Assembly: GCA_027596945.1 (NCBI GenBank) | Contig: JADGJH010000001.1 | Coordinates: forward strand, 1-64,000 | Length of the DNA: 64,000 nt | DNA from: Physocladia obscura | Lineage: Eukaryota > Chytridiomycota > Chytridiomycetes > Chytridiales > Chytriomycetaceae | Reading direction: 5' to 3' | Notes under the pieces: generated by a model | What the model saw: the letters and a program-made list of their open reading frames with translations, nothing else | Told to the model about the DNA's origin: nothing | The model's database searches: none | In this document: one piece after another, positions 11,469 to 24,100 of the stretch | Numbering within the stretch: position 1 is the stretch's first letter | Layout of the letters: each line of letters starts with the position of its first letter | Made by a program: the position numbers and the translations under genes

Positions 11469-13031
11469 ATGGATTCTCTTGCCGCTTCGCCGCCTCCCCC
11501 GCCGCCTCCATCTACAACCTCGCTCGATGCCGCCGTCAACAACTTCATCAAGGGCTTTGTGTTTGGCCAGCTGTTCCTGATTGTCCTCATCTTCTTTCTT
11601 GTCAACCTATTTCTGCTCAAAAATAAGGACGACACGCGCGCAGATATTCGTAAGGCTCAACGGCGATCGCCCTGGCGTCCAAAGGCAAGCCACTTAAATA
11701 AATACCACCTCAACGAAACTCTCAACAAACCCATTCAAATCAATTAGAAGGCTCAAACTATCCCCTTTCGACAACATGCTTTCGAATCTCACGTCCTCGC
11801 GAAAACAATGTACTCTGTCACCTCGCATCCTCCCGAATCCTGCGACTGGATCAACGTTATACTTGCCCAAATTGTCGCCAGATACCGATCAGACCCAGCA
11901 ATCTCTGCCGCCCTCGTTGATTGGATTCACCACTCCCTCAATGCTTCCATCGACCAACTTTCTCCCCAATTTATGGTTTTGTATAAAGCGAAGCGAAATA
12001 GAAATTGACAGTGAGAAAACTGACAGTGTGACTTCAAGCAAAAAAATATGAAGTTAAAAACTGGAAAAAATTAAAATCCAATAAGAATAACAGTAAAGAA
12101 CAAAATAATTAATTTTTTCTAATGCAGGGTCCAATCTCAATAACAGACTTTTCCTTGGGTGACGACTACCTGAAATTCAAAACAGCTCGCATGAAGTACG
12201 CTGAACAGTCTTCAAACAACTTACGTGCCGAAATTGCTTTTGAATTTAATAACCAAATCACGCTTGGTATTGATACCCAGATTATCATCAATTGGCCCAA
12301 ACCCGCTATTGCCTCATTGCCCATTTCGTTGGTTTTTTCGGTTGTCAAGTTTACTGGAACGGTGTGATGTTGAGCGAAAGCGATCAAAGTATTAAATCCA
12401 ATAATGCAAGAAATTGAGCGAAGTGAATGAAGCGAAAATTAAATGCGAAGCGAGAGAGAGGAACACGTTTACGTAGATTGTAGATCGACGATAACGAAAA
12501 AATCGAAGAAAAAAAAGCGTAATCCGAATGAAAAAAATTAAAATCAAAAAAAAGCTCGCAGTCGAATTTGTAACCCACCCCGACCACGATGTTCAACACG
12601 ACCCCGAAACATTCTTCGCGGTATCAATCCTTGATGACGAAAACTTTTCTCTCGATTTTGACGTCCGCTCGCTGCTGGGTCACCGCACCAAAGTCAAAGA
12701 TTTGCCCAAACTCACCGCCATGATCACTGCGCAGTTGCGCAGTAATTTTGTTGAGGCGATTCTGTGGCCGAGTTTCAAAAAAATTCCGATTCCTGTGCGG
12801 TTTCCTGAGTATCCGAATCGAAGCAACAATAGCAATAGCAATAGCAATAGTAATAATGGTGGCGGCGGTGGTAGTGGTGAAGTCAACAATTCCTCAGCTG
12901 CTGCTACTGTGGCAAATGGGAGTAGCGGTGGTGGTAGTGGTATCGCTGCCACATCTACAAAAGCTGTTTCTATTGACGCAGATGGTGGTGATACTGTTGC
13001 AACATCTTTTCCTGTCGAAAGCACCATATAA
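11469..13031 (+). CDS. MMM1: ERMES complex subunit Mmm1 (maintenance of mitochondrial morphology 1)
   Basis: ER-anchored subunit of the ER-mitochondria encounter structure; its SMP domain transfers phospholipids between ER and outer mitochondrial membrane. Exons 11469-11684, 11748-11975, 12128-12361 and 12555-13031 join in phase to 384 residues. A short Pro-rich N-terminus is followed by one transmembrane helix (FIKGFVFGQLFLIVLIFFLVNLFLL, about residues 26-50). The SMP domain has the family landmarks ESCDWINVILAQIVARYRSD, SLGDDYLKF, LGIDTQIIINWPKP and, in the last exon, SLLGHRTKVKDLPKL and a closing WPSFKKIPIP. Intron 1 begins with GC (AAG|GCAAGC) rather than GT: this is the only splice that keeps frame and homology. 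The C-terminus carries an Asn/Ser and Gly-rich low-complexity tail. Confidence 0.94.
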
Positions 13032-13089
13032 ATATGAAATTATTGTTCGGCGAATGTATATATAGTTTTTATTTTTTTTCGAAATGGAT

Positions 13090-13483
13090 TCAGGCGTTTG
13101 GCGGAGAAGCTAGGCCAACCAGATTGTGGGCCGACGATGCGGTAGCAGTATGAGTGCAAGCATACAGCCGCTGCACAAAATCTGCACAAGCGCGTGGCGT
13201 ATCCGTCGGGTTCTTTGAGACACACAGTTCATAATCTGCTATTTGCGTTGAACATCGCTGTTTTACAGTACGTACGCTGCCGACATTGAGTTCTGCGCAT
13301 TGTGTCAATTGTTGTTTGAGTGTTTGGCATGCGGATTCGAAGTGTGGCTGGTTCTTGTCGATACAGTCTCTTGTTTTTACTTGTCAGTTATTTTGGAGAA
13401 TTCTGGACAATTTTAAATTCTCACCCGTATGCCTTCAACTGTGCTCCACAGTGTTGCTCAACCTGCTCCATAACAGACTCCAT
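13090..13483 (-). CDS. CHCHD5-like twin-CX9C mitochondrial protein
   Basis: Small cysteine-rich protein of the type oxidised by Mia40 in the mitochondrial intermembrane space. Exons 13483-13425 and 13369-13090 join in phase to 112 residues. Joining them creates four CX9C motifs in a row: Cys12/Cys22, then pairs in exon 2 (ACQTLKQQLTQC, RCSTQIADYELC, ACADFVQRLYAC). This double twin-CX9C layout and the length (human CHCHD5 is about 110 residues) match CHCHD5/Mix14 rather than ordinary two-motif CHCH proteins. The first CX9C is only formed by the splice, which supports the exon model. It is divergent from the next gene with 56 bp between starts. Confidence 0.88.
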
Positions 13484-13539
13484 CTTCAAAAACAAAAAAG
13501 AAAATTTGAACGCGAAAATCAAAGAAACAGTAAATATTA

Positions 13540-14760
13540 ATGCTTCAGTTTCTTCGGAACGGACGCAAAGCATTGGCCAGAGGCGGATCCGCGATATTTG
13601 TAGTGGGAAATGAAGCGTGCGATCTTGACTCGTTTGTTTCAAGTGTTGCTGTGGCAGTTCAGCAAACAGCAGCAACCAAAAGCCATAGTTTGTTCGTGCC
13701 AATGCTCGGTATTCGTCGTTCCGACTTTGTCCTGCGCGGAGACTGCACTGCCGCCCTCCGATACGCTTATCCCACTGAATACTCTGATATTCTTGATTCC
13801 CTGTGTTTCATGGACGATTCTCTCGCAAACTCACAACAAACGACTACAAATACAATCCAAAACATATTTCTGACAGACCATAACATTCCCGCAAAATCCC
13901 TGCTTACGCGCTTCAACGACTCAATTCACGTTGTTGGTATTCTTGACCATCACAGTGACGAAGGCCTCTTTGCGGATTGCGAGCTTTTGCGGGTCGTGGA
14001 TTCAGTTGGTTGTGCAACAAGCCTTGCCGTCGATCTGCTTTCCACAGTCAATTTTTTCGATAATTCGAGAGCAGCAACAGCAGCAACAGCAGCAGCATTA
14101 CTAACAACTGTGGACCATGCATTCGCAAAATTACTCATCAGTCCGATTTTGCTCGACACCGTCAACTTGGACCCCTCGTTCAATCGTGTCACGCCAACCG
14201 ATATTGCCGCCGCGCAGCAACTTGTCTTGGCGATCCACAAAATCGATCCCGCCTATGATCCCCTGGCTCATTTCAGATTACTCCAATTGGCGAAGTTTGA
14301 CACATCATCACTGAGCGTCAGAGAAATGCTGCGAAAAGATTACAAACAAACTTCCACCAGCGGTACGGAGCTTGGTATCAGCAGCGTAACAACCTCTTTT
14401 GATGACTTGATTCGCAGAGAAGATGGCACAGGTGATTTTACAAAAGTGATTGCTTCGATTCGCGCGTATTGTTCTGAGCTGCGTTTGGGAATCTTAATTG
14501 TCATGACGGCGTTTGAAGATTCAAAGTCAAAATCTTTTGAACGTGAACTTGTTATATTTGTTCCGCGAAATGGAAAAATCGGGTCAGCGTCGAGAAATTT
14601 GTTTGACTTGCTAGAACAGCGGTCAGATCTCAAATTAAATCACTTGAAAACCGTTGAGGATGATGATGGCATTTTACGCTGGTATAAAGTTGGAAATGCG
14701 AAAATATCACGCAAACTTCTCCAACCAATTATTTTACCAATGATTCAATCTATTATTTGA
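13540..14760 (+). CDS. PPX1: Exopolyphosphatase Ppx1/prune-type DHH phosphoesterase
   Basis: Predicted to hydrolyse terminal phosphates from inorganic polyphosphate or related short phosphates; metal-dependent. Single uninterrupted frame of 406 residues. The DHH-family motifs are present in order: GNEACDLDS near the N-terminus (metal-binding aspartates), FLTDHN, ILDHHSDEG (the DHH motif), VGCATSLAVDLL, and LLDTVNLDPSFNRVTPTD of the DHHA2 junction. The C-terminal DHHA2 region is present and ends near the stop codon. It is one of the few intronless long genes here. Ppx1 versus animal-type prune cannot be fully separated, but length and motif spacing are those of the fungal exopolyphosphatase. 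Confidence 0.92.
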   Translation: MLQFLRNGRKALARGGSAIFVVGNEACDLDSFVSSVAVAVQQTAATKSHSLFVPMLGIRRSDFVLRGDCTAALRYAYPTEYSDILDSLCFMDDSLANSQQTTTNTIQNIFLTDHNIPAKSLLTRFNDSIHVVGILDHHSDEGLFADCELLRVVDSVGCATSLAVDLLSTVNFFDNSRAATAATAAALLTTVDHAFAKLLISPILLDTVNLDPSFNRVTPTDIAAAQQLVLAIHKIDPAYDPLAHFRLLQLAKFDTSSLSVREMLRKDYKQTSTSGTELGISSVTTSFDDLIRREDGTGDFTKVIASIRAYCSELRLGILIVMTAFEDSKSKSFERELVIFVPRNGKIGSASRNLFDLLEQRSDLKLNHLKTVEDDDGILRWYKVGNAKISRKLLQPIILPMIQSII

Positions 14761-14982
14761 TAATAAAGATGCAGCTGCAAGCAACTGTAAGTGTTGTTGA
14801 AATTGTTGGTGTTGTGTTGTGGCTGTAGGTGAATTTGTTTATTTAGTCGCAGTTATAGTTGTAATAGCTGTTGTAATAGCTGTTCTTAAACATTTTGTGA
14901 GTGAGTTTGCTTATACGTAGGTGTTTTAGTTTTTCGTTGTTTTGCGTTTCGTTTCTTTTTGGAAGATAATCTTTGAGGAAAA

Positions 14983-17900
14983 ATGGATCCCTTCAGTCTC
15001 GTCCCACAGCATATACGCGTAATGGCAATGAAAAAAGGCGAAGAGTACCTAAACTATACCGATCCGCTATTTCCTGGAGCTTTAAAGCGCCGAGAACTGC
15101 CTTACTCTTTTTTGGAAAGTTTCGCTCTAGTCGCTATTATAGACATCTCGGGTTATTCGAAGCTGTCTAGCTATTTGCAAGAAGTGCTAGGCACCGACAG
15201 TGGTGCCAAAGTTAAAGAGCTCCTGAATAAGCCGATCAATATAATTATAAAACACGTTCATGAAAGTGGTGGCTCCGTTGTTAAATTTGCTGGAGACGCC
15301 GTCATCGCCACTTGGTAGAACAAAGAATTTTTGCAAATTAAGATGATAACTTCTGCAACTTCACAGGTCTGTTACTTCCATGGACGAAAAAGAAATAATA
15401 ACACGCCGAGTATTTTTAAGCTGCCTGCAACTCATTTGTTACTTCAAAACTTATGAGCTTGTTATTCCGGACAAGGTTGCTCACCGACCATCAGCAACAC
15501 CGCAAAATCTTGCATCAGTATCACCATTAAACAAAAATACCTTTAACCGACGAGAATCAGATATACCTGAACAACGTCGAAAATCTTCGTTTCTCGTTTC
15601 TGATGCATTGGACAAGCCTTCAACGAAAAAAATTCCTCTCAAGATTCATATTGGGCTTGGTATCGGTGAAATGCAACATGTGCATATTGGCGATGCGATT
15701 TCCGGAGCTGCCGCCGCCACCACCACAGTCTCGGATGGAACATATTCTCGTTCAGAGTATTTTATTGCGGGGAAAGCACTTAAAAATTCAGGTATTCTGT
15801 TAGGCTTTGGAAAACCGGGCGATTTCACCTTCGAATCTGTCGGAAATGATCTAGTCATTGCAGCGATGGTCAGTGAACCGTCATTTCCGCCAGCCCGCAA
15901 GAGTTCCAAAGATCTTGGTAGATATTTCTTGGTCAGTGACACGGATCCTATCGAGAAATACGTTGATTGTTTGATACAAAACTTGGGAGAAAAAGTACAC
16001 ATATCTCAGGAATCTGAGAGCACACTTGTAGGGTCAAAAAAACGCAACCGGAATTTTATCTCTACAATATTACCGTATATTGATGATGCGTTGGCACAAA
16101 GTGTTCGCAGAGTTAAACGAGCTGATTCTAATGAAGATTTGGATGGAATGAGCCCATTTAGTGTAGACTTAGGAAACTATGACCAACTGCGAGGCGTTGC
16201 AGTCTTATTTCTGTACTTTCCAGCTTTCAATGTCGAAACAGTTGCGCAACCAGAAAATTTAGAAGTATTGCAAAAAATTACGCTGATTATCTTAGGAGCA
16301 ATAAGAAAACATCAAGGCTGTTTGAGACAGTTCAATTGCGATGATAAATCATTAACTGCGCTACTTGTATGGGGGTTAGAAGGTTTCGCACATGAAAAAA
16401 GTGAATGTTATTTTTCAATGGCGGCAGCTATGGAAATAGAATGGCAACTCAAAAAAGTTGTTGGTGATCAGTTTGCAATCGGATCTACTAAAGGAACTGT
16501 TTTTGCAGGAATCGTTGGGAATCAGAACCGCTGTGATGGAACTCTGCTCGGTGTTTGTGTGAATAATGCGGCTCGATTAATGTGTTTGGATAGTTGCAAA
16601 GGAGGAATACTCTGTGATGAATACACTTATATGGACACTAATGATAGTATTGATTATGATACAGATATTCCGGAAGTTGTGTTAAAAGGCGAGTGAATAT
16701 TTAAAAAAGCTTAATATTTCATCGATTGATATTTCTTTGTAGGCGTTCCAAATCCTGTCAAAATTTATGCTCCTCTGAAAAGAAATAAAACAATTAGCAA
16801 GTATAATGGAAAAGCAAATATCTTGGTTGGGAGAGAAAAAGAGCAGACAGAAATTGCCGATATTATTCAATGCTGGTCTCAAGATGATAGAAAGAGACTG
16901 TTGATATCTGGGCGAAGTGGCACAGGGAAATCGCTGTTAACAAACTTTATCATTCAAAAAATGAAAGGATCAATTAATTCTGTGCTCTGGTGAGTCACAT
17001 TTATTGGTAAAAAATAAACAATAAACAATAAATACAGTTTCGGCAAATGCCAAGAAAACCACCAAAACACTCTCTTATCAACATACACGCAAATAATAAC
17101 AGAAATAGTTGTTGGCATAAAATCAAACAATATTGCATTGAAGGATTTGTGCCAGCAAAGAGAATTGGGATCTCCTGAATCGCAATCATCAATTGAGCAT
17201 CAACCTATTGCAATTAAACGATTAAATATATCATCATCAAAAATACTAAATACAAGTGACGGACTTGCTAAAATATACGCAGATGTCCCTAACTTGCCAA
17301 AAGAATTAGAGAATTTGCCAAAAGTACGACCAGAATCAAGCTCGGCTCAGTTATTGCTGAAGGAAAAACCCATAGAAATGCAGTCAGCTGAAGCATGGGA
17401 GTTAAAAAACATTAATCAATTAACAGATGAAAAAATTGCAACCTCAGTTTCAATTCTTGTTTCCCCAATTCCTGTTCTCAAACGAAGCCAAACGACTCGA
17501 AGTCCTGAAAAATCTGGTAGTTTTCGAATGCTGCCAGCTGAAACAGACCTACTATCGCCGTCAAATGATTTCAAGAACCAAAACACAATGAGGCAAGGGA
17601 AATCGGTCTTGATTTCGCTAGACTCCGGCCAATCAAAGCCAAGCACTCTCCGAAAAACTGTTTCACAACGAAAAAAAAGCCCTATAAATGATCTCAAGTC
17701 GAATTTAAAAATTGAAATTAATTTTGCATCTGGTGATATAAAATCAATACAATCAATCGAAGCTGATGCAAATATATCATCATCTGGCGAAAGGAGGGTT
17801 TCAACTGGAATCAAAGCAACTGGATTACAATTGAAAGATGCGTTTGACCCGGAACTTCAAGATCTAACAGTTTCAAACATTTTGACAAAATTATTTACTG

Positions 17901-20900
17901 GACCTGAATGTGATATTTTGAATGCAATACCAGGTTTAAATTTAAAACATAATGCAACGACTGTTACCGTGGAAGTTTTACCACGCCTTGCAGTCTTAAT
18001 TGCACAGTTGATTTATGCTTTGAGTGAGCTTGGATTTAAAGTTGCAATATTGATTGATGATCTTCAGGTTTGTTAAACCCAATTTCAATTGTTAATTTTT
18101 CACCTTTTTTGATTCAGTGGTGTGATAGTTATAGTTTAGAATTATCAGTTGCTCTGATGCAAAAATGTCCAAAAATGCTTTTTGTCGGACTTCAAAGGCC
18201 GTTGGAGGTAAGTTTTTTGTTTTATTTTTTTTATTTTGTAAGTGAGGAATTCAGGAATGGAAAGAAAACCGGATGGCAATCCTGCAAAAAATAACTACTT
18301 CTCACGCAACCAATCATATACACCTTCAAAATCTTGAAAGAGCTGGAGTTGAGTCCATGATTTCAAAATTAAGCTGTCTGAAGCCAGGAAAAGTTTCACC
18401 GTCGCTTACAGATGAAATTTTCCACAAAAGTCAGGGGAATCCTCTCGTTGCTGAAGTTTTAATCAAGTTATTGAATGATGATTGTAGCATCAAGATTGAA
18501 AATGGAACTTTAATTCGAGATGGTAATGAAAACACTGCAAATTTACCATCTGGTGCTACCGCAGCGGTTGTCGCCCAGTAAGTAATAGAAAGAAGAAAAA
18601 AAGAAAGAAAAAAGAATCAAATTTGAAACAACAGATTCGATAAACTGAAACCAGAGATGAAAGCGATTTTGAAATATGCGTCTATTTCAGGAATGTTTTT
18701 CAATCTCAATGAACTCAATGATATTTTGATTAAATCTGATGAAACGATTAAATATGACAGCACTGTTGCTGGACTTGAGGATATCATCGCTTTGTACGAC
18801 GTGTATCAATTTGTCAAAGAAACAGAAACCAAAGATGTGTATTGCTTTTCACATTATTTGATTCAACAAGGCATTTTATCTACAATGGTTCCATCAAAAC
18901 GGGAAGAAATTCATTCAGTTTACGCCGATTACTTTTTGAAACGAATGAAACGCACCACAAACAAGTGGGAAAATATACAGTCTGTCGTACACCACTTGTT
19001 TCAAGTTTCTGGGCAAGAAGAACGAAAACAGCTCACTTTGTATACCGCATTTCTTGAATCTGCCGAAATAGGGATGGTGAATGAAGCATTTGAGTTTTAT
19101 GAAGCGTTGCAAGATTTTGAAAAGAAACTCACCATCACGAAAAACGTTTACGAAGCTATTCAAGAGCAGCGTTTGTTGGCGCATATCCATTTCTGTAAAG
19201 GGTATTCTTTGTATCAGTGGTATTATTACTGCTTTCGTTAATTTTTTCTTTTTTTCAAAAATGAATAGCAACACTATGGAAGCTCAAAAACATTGTACTG
19301 CTGCATTCGAGCTTGCAGGATATAAGCGAAGCATCAACGGAATGATTTTATTATTTCGACTTCAGAAAATCTGTAAAGTTGTTCAACAAATTTTGTTACT
19401 CAATGACGAATATAAGAAAATATCTGTGGCAACTACTTTTAATAATTCGATGTTTCCAAAAGCTTTAAAGAAATCGAATATTAAGAACTTTGGCACAATC
19501 AATCGGCATTCAATGCCGCGACAATCTGAGTCTTCGCCACATTCACGGGGTTCGACGACAAGTACCAATACTTTGAGCGCAAAGATAATCCAGGAACTTG
19601 TTCAAGTTTTTCAAATCAGCCAAAAGCTACTTGCGCCATCATACGAGCAGATTGAAATACAAGGGATGTCACTCATTCTTGGATTCAATTCTATTGGAGA
19701 CCAGATGGTTACGGTTGCATCATATCTCGCTGATTTTTCTTTCGGATTGAACTTAATAGGAGTGAAAAAATTGAGCCTGCTAGCTGATCAAAAATGTGTG
19801 TCGATTCTGGAGGAAGCAAAGAAAACCAAATATAATGAAAAACTTTTGTCAAATGTTTTTAGGGCGAAAGGACTGCATTTTTGGAGATACGGAAAATGGC
19901 AAGAGGCGGCAGAATATACTCGTGAGTATTTGTGGTTTTTCATCAAATTTTATTTCAGGTATTCAATTTTATCAAAAAATTTAGGAACATTCGAAAAAAA
20001 TTTAAATAAGGAAGGGCTTGGATTTTCTGAGCCTTGTTATTCAGCGCGAATATTTTCTGGTGTACTGTTTCTTCTGTTAGTTTAAGTTTCTTTGCATTCG
20101 ATTAGTTAAATTTTAATTTTAATTTCTGTTTCTTTTTCCATCATTTTTTGACTGTTCACGATCAGATTCGGAGATGCCGAACGACTTGAGGCTAACATCG
20201 ATGAAGATTCTAAGTTCCACTCAACAGATGATAACAGTCATGTCAATGCGGAATTTTTGTTCAGGAAAGCCTCTTTGTACGCTGAATTTACTCACTACGA
20301 AGAAGCAGAGTCATACTACAAAGAAGCGATCGAAATATATGTAAGCTCCTCTTTAAAAAAAATAACAAGAAAAATATTCATGCAAAAATATCTACCAGTC
20401 TGTAAGTGAAGAAGATTCTCTAAGAACGCTTGCATGCATGCTTAACGCTCTTCGAGCCGTTATAACTCTTATACAATGCAAAACGGATCGGCTCGATCGT
20501 CAAAAAATATTGACCAAACGGATCTTGACTCACTTCAATACATGCATCGAAATTCTTAACACCATCAGCCCTCTTTACATTTCTCTAACACCAGGAATAT
20601 GTTTATATTATCTGCTGTTTGCAATTGAGCTTTTTGTCTTCACAAAAAACTCTGAAATCAGCGGTGAGGAAATGCGGCAAGAACTATTAACAGACATTGT
20701 TCGGTTGCTCAAATTGATTGCAAAATGTCATACACCAACATTAGCAAAGCCTCTCACTGAAATTTCAAGTTTTGTGAAACAACTCTCAGTCGCCACATGT
20801 AATTTATGGGCAGGAAATTGGGAAAAGTTCAGCAAAGATGCTGCAATACTCATAAAAGGTGTTTCTGCGAAGCAATGGTTTACGAAGCACCTACAATATT

Positions 20901-21064
20901 TACTAAAAGCTCGTATATGGTGTGTTCAATCTGTTTCCAATGTTGTATTTGATGAGCTATGTTTGGATGAGGTGGTTGGGTTTGGAGACACTTTGGAGTA
21001 TAGTGGATTCTTATGGGAGGCAGAAATGATCAAGCATGAACTAAAAAAGCACGCAAATTGTTGA
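14983..21064 (+). CDS. Soluble adenylyl cyclase-like protein (class III cyclase + AAA/STAND ATPase)
   Basis: Predicted bicarbonate/ATP-sensing cAMP synthase of the ADCY10 type. Eleven exons (14983-15314, 15367-16688, 16743-16989, 17038-18067, 18118-18207, 18255-18577, 18635-19201, 19269-19921, 19985-20075, 20166-20340, 20399-21064) join in phase to 1831 residues. The first cyclase domain has both metal aspartates (Asp54 in IIDISGYS, Asp105 in KFAGDAVIA) and a lysine just before the second one, as in adenylyl rather than guanylyl cyclases. A second cyclase domain (about residues 390-550) lacks these aspartates but keeps VNNAARLM. A P-loop (GRSGTGKS, about residue 608) and Walker B (VAILIDDLQW, about 972-981) define the ATPase module, with a long Ser/Lys-rich insertion between. 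TPR-like helices fill the C-terminal half. Intron 2 has a GC donor (AAAG|GCGAGT). Such genes are known from animals and some early-diverging fungi, not from yeasts. Confidence 0.9.
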
Positions 21065-21137
21065 TATCTTTTTAAGAAATTGTTTTCTGGGAATCTTTTT
21101 GACAAATATTTTACATCACAAGCAAAAATAAGAAAAG

Positions 21138-24100
21138 ATGATGTCTTCAAACAACTTTAACAGCTCATACTACTGTGTAACAGCAAAAACAAGTAAAAAT
21201 AACCTAACCTCGGCCGAAGTAGAAGAGAAAAAAGTAGCCATCGCCACCAACTCTATCCAATTTTTATATCCTTACTTGTTATTTCCAGGAGACGTCGGCA
21301 GCAAGTTCAGCCACTAATGCAATATCCAAATCGCTGGCTTCGTCTGTACGAGCCGGCATAGACGCCATTAAACGCGGTTCATCTGCTGTTTTTAAGGTAA
21401 CATAAACGTTATTCAGTCGACAAGTATTAAATCGAAAAAAATAATAAAAATAGCGCCAATCAAAAATTACTAGCATGCCTGAATCTATTGAAGAAATACT
21501 GAACGCTAGATATGTGAGTCAGTTATCTTCTGATCTTTCTTGAGTAAAAAATTTTTGTCACAGACAAAAAACGGCACTTTCAACTATCATAAATTGATTA
21601 AGCATGGCGAAGAAATTTTTATCACAGAAATGTCAGATTTTTTGAAAGTACGGTGTTTCCTTTTTGTTCTTTTTTTTTTTTTCTTTTCTTTGCTTTTTTT
21701 CTTTTTTTTTCATATTTTTTTGCTCATTTTTTTAGCTGATCAATGACCACTGCCAATTAAGCGAAGGAGTTATAAAATTAAAAGAGGTCGTTGACGAACT
21801 AAAATTGACAGCTGCTGTTATTGTCGATGTTAGTCTGTCTGTTCTTGTTTTTGTTCAATTAAAAATGCATTAACATTTACACCCACATTTATACAGCTTC
21901 CAGATAATGCCAGAAGAGCATGGCCATGGAAAGTTAGTCTTGTTAGCTTTCAACTATCATTATTCACCGTTACCAAACAGGAGGCGATCAAATCTTATTC
22001 AAAGTTGTTTATTTTGCTACGCTCTGTATTGCCTGAAAATGGAGCTGATGAGCAACCAGAAAATTTTTTTAAATCTAAAGAAAGTGGCTTGAAATTAGAT
22101 GATGAAATTGTACAGGTAAGTTTGAATACAGTCAACAAAAAAAAAAAAGAAAAGCAATAACAATAACAACACCAAATTTAGTACCTAAATGAATTACTCC
22201 ATAAATTATTGGCAAGACCGATATGGATTAGATTCATCCTCAATGTAATAATAATATCTTAATATTTTGGAGTTTTTGCAATTAAAGTTTTCTTTCCTTT
22301 CAAACAGGTGGTTACAAAATATACAGCCAAAGAAGATACAGATCTTAAATTCTCGCGTGTAGGTTTTAATTTTTGCTTGTTTTTCTAAAAACAAAGACAA
22401 TTTAGGATACAATTCAAAAGTTGGCTGCTAAATCACTGGCAATAGCAAACAGAACACATGCCGATGGTCAAAGTGATATGACAGAGCTTGAAAAAATAAT
22501 CGACTCAACTGAATGTGTTGAGATTGGAAACAGTTTCAATTCAAAGTCTAGTTTAAAGGTATTTTTAATAAAAATACCAAAGGATTCTAATGTTTTACTT
22601 ACCTCACAGTTTTTACAAATCAGTTTGAAATAGATCTATTTCTCGCCACTCCAACAATGCCATCGGATAGACATCCATTCTCAACACCTCCAAAACATTT
22701 ACACACTATTAGCGGCCAGGAAATAACAGTCGGAGTCAACAGACGCATTTCAAACAATCGTACAACAAGAGCAGCCATTCTTGTCAAAACTATGATTGGT
22801 GAAGAATTGAGATTTTTGTGTACACAAGATTTTTTGATGGTTGTAAAACCTTGTTCAACAAGCGGCAAATTGAAAATTGTTCACGCACCTGTGTTGTTAA
22901 AAAATATATGCGGGAGAGAGCATGAAATCTACGGTAGTATAATTATTTTTCTTCAAGTTTCCTAGAACTAATAATATATTTCTTTTCAGGAGATTTAGAG
23001 AATATCGTTGAAGTAAATCTTGATAATTTGGGTTTGCTCATCGTCCAAATATCAGATGCTGACGATCGCAAAAAATTTGTCACTTATTTAAATTCAATTT
23101 CTGGTATTACTCAAATTTATTCTTTCAATACAATATTGCTTTATTAAAATATGATAAACAGGATTAAATCGAACTTTTAGAAAGGTCGAGCCTTCATTCT
23201 GGATTTTCAACAAACCACAGGGGAAGAAAATCCCTGATCAAATTACTGCCGCTGAAGAAAATACCGAAATTCTTGATACTACCACCCAGGAAATGACGAT
23301 AGCGACTCCACAATCGCCAAATAGCAAAAAAAATATCCAGCAAATGTTTGACTGCGATTGCTATCCATTTATTTCAAAAGGTGTAGCCGGATGGGAAAAA
23401 TTAAGCCGATGCAAATTTGCAATCGTTGCCGATTGTGATACTCTTCAAATACGTATTGTCGTGCGTATAGAGGTCACGCATGTTTCAATTTGTGGTGCTG
23501 ATATAGGATATGCATTGAATGCCAGACCTCAAGGGGAACGAGACATTAGTCTCTTATTGATTGTGAGGAGAAGATTTTCTTTCTTGTCACCACTAACAAA
23601 AATTAAAATTAAAATTAAAAAAAGAACTATGTGACAAAAAAAGTTACACCTTACCTGATCCGCGTAAAAAATACCCTGAAAAGAAATGAAGTCATTTTTG
23701 AAATCAACAAATACCAAAAAATTTTGACCCTCGCAAATTATGACACTGCAACCCCGTACCTAATCCGTGAAAACTCTCCAAAATATGTTATACAATGTCC
23801 ACATCTAATTCCATCAAATGAACTCACTGTGGATTGCCTTGTTACCGTTAAATACAACACTTCGGCACTACTAACACAAAATATTCTTGAATCTGGTCAT
23901 GCGAGATTGAACCTCAAAGTTCTGAAATCCCCTATGACGGATTTTAGAGTCATTGAAGTTACCACCCGCCGTGGAACTGACTTGACTCGCATTTATCTGA
24001 ACAGTGTTATCACTAAAGATATGACTGTCCAAGATTGTCGAACTCCGACATGCTCAACTTTCAAAATTTCGTTTGCATCAAAACCAGGTATTGAGTATGT

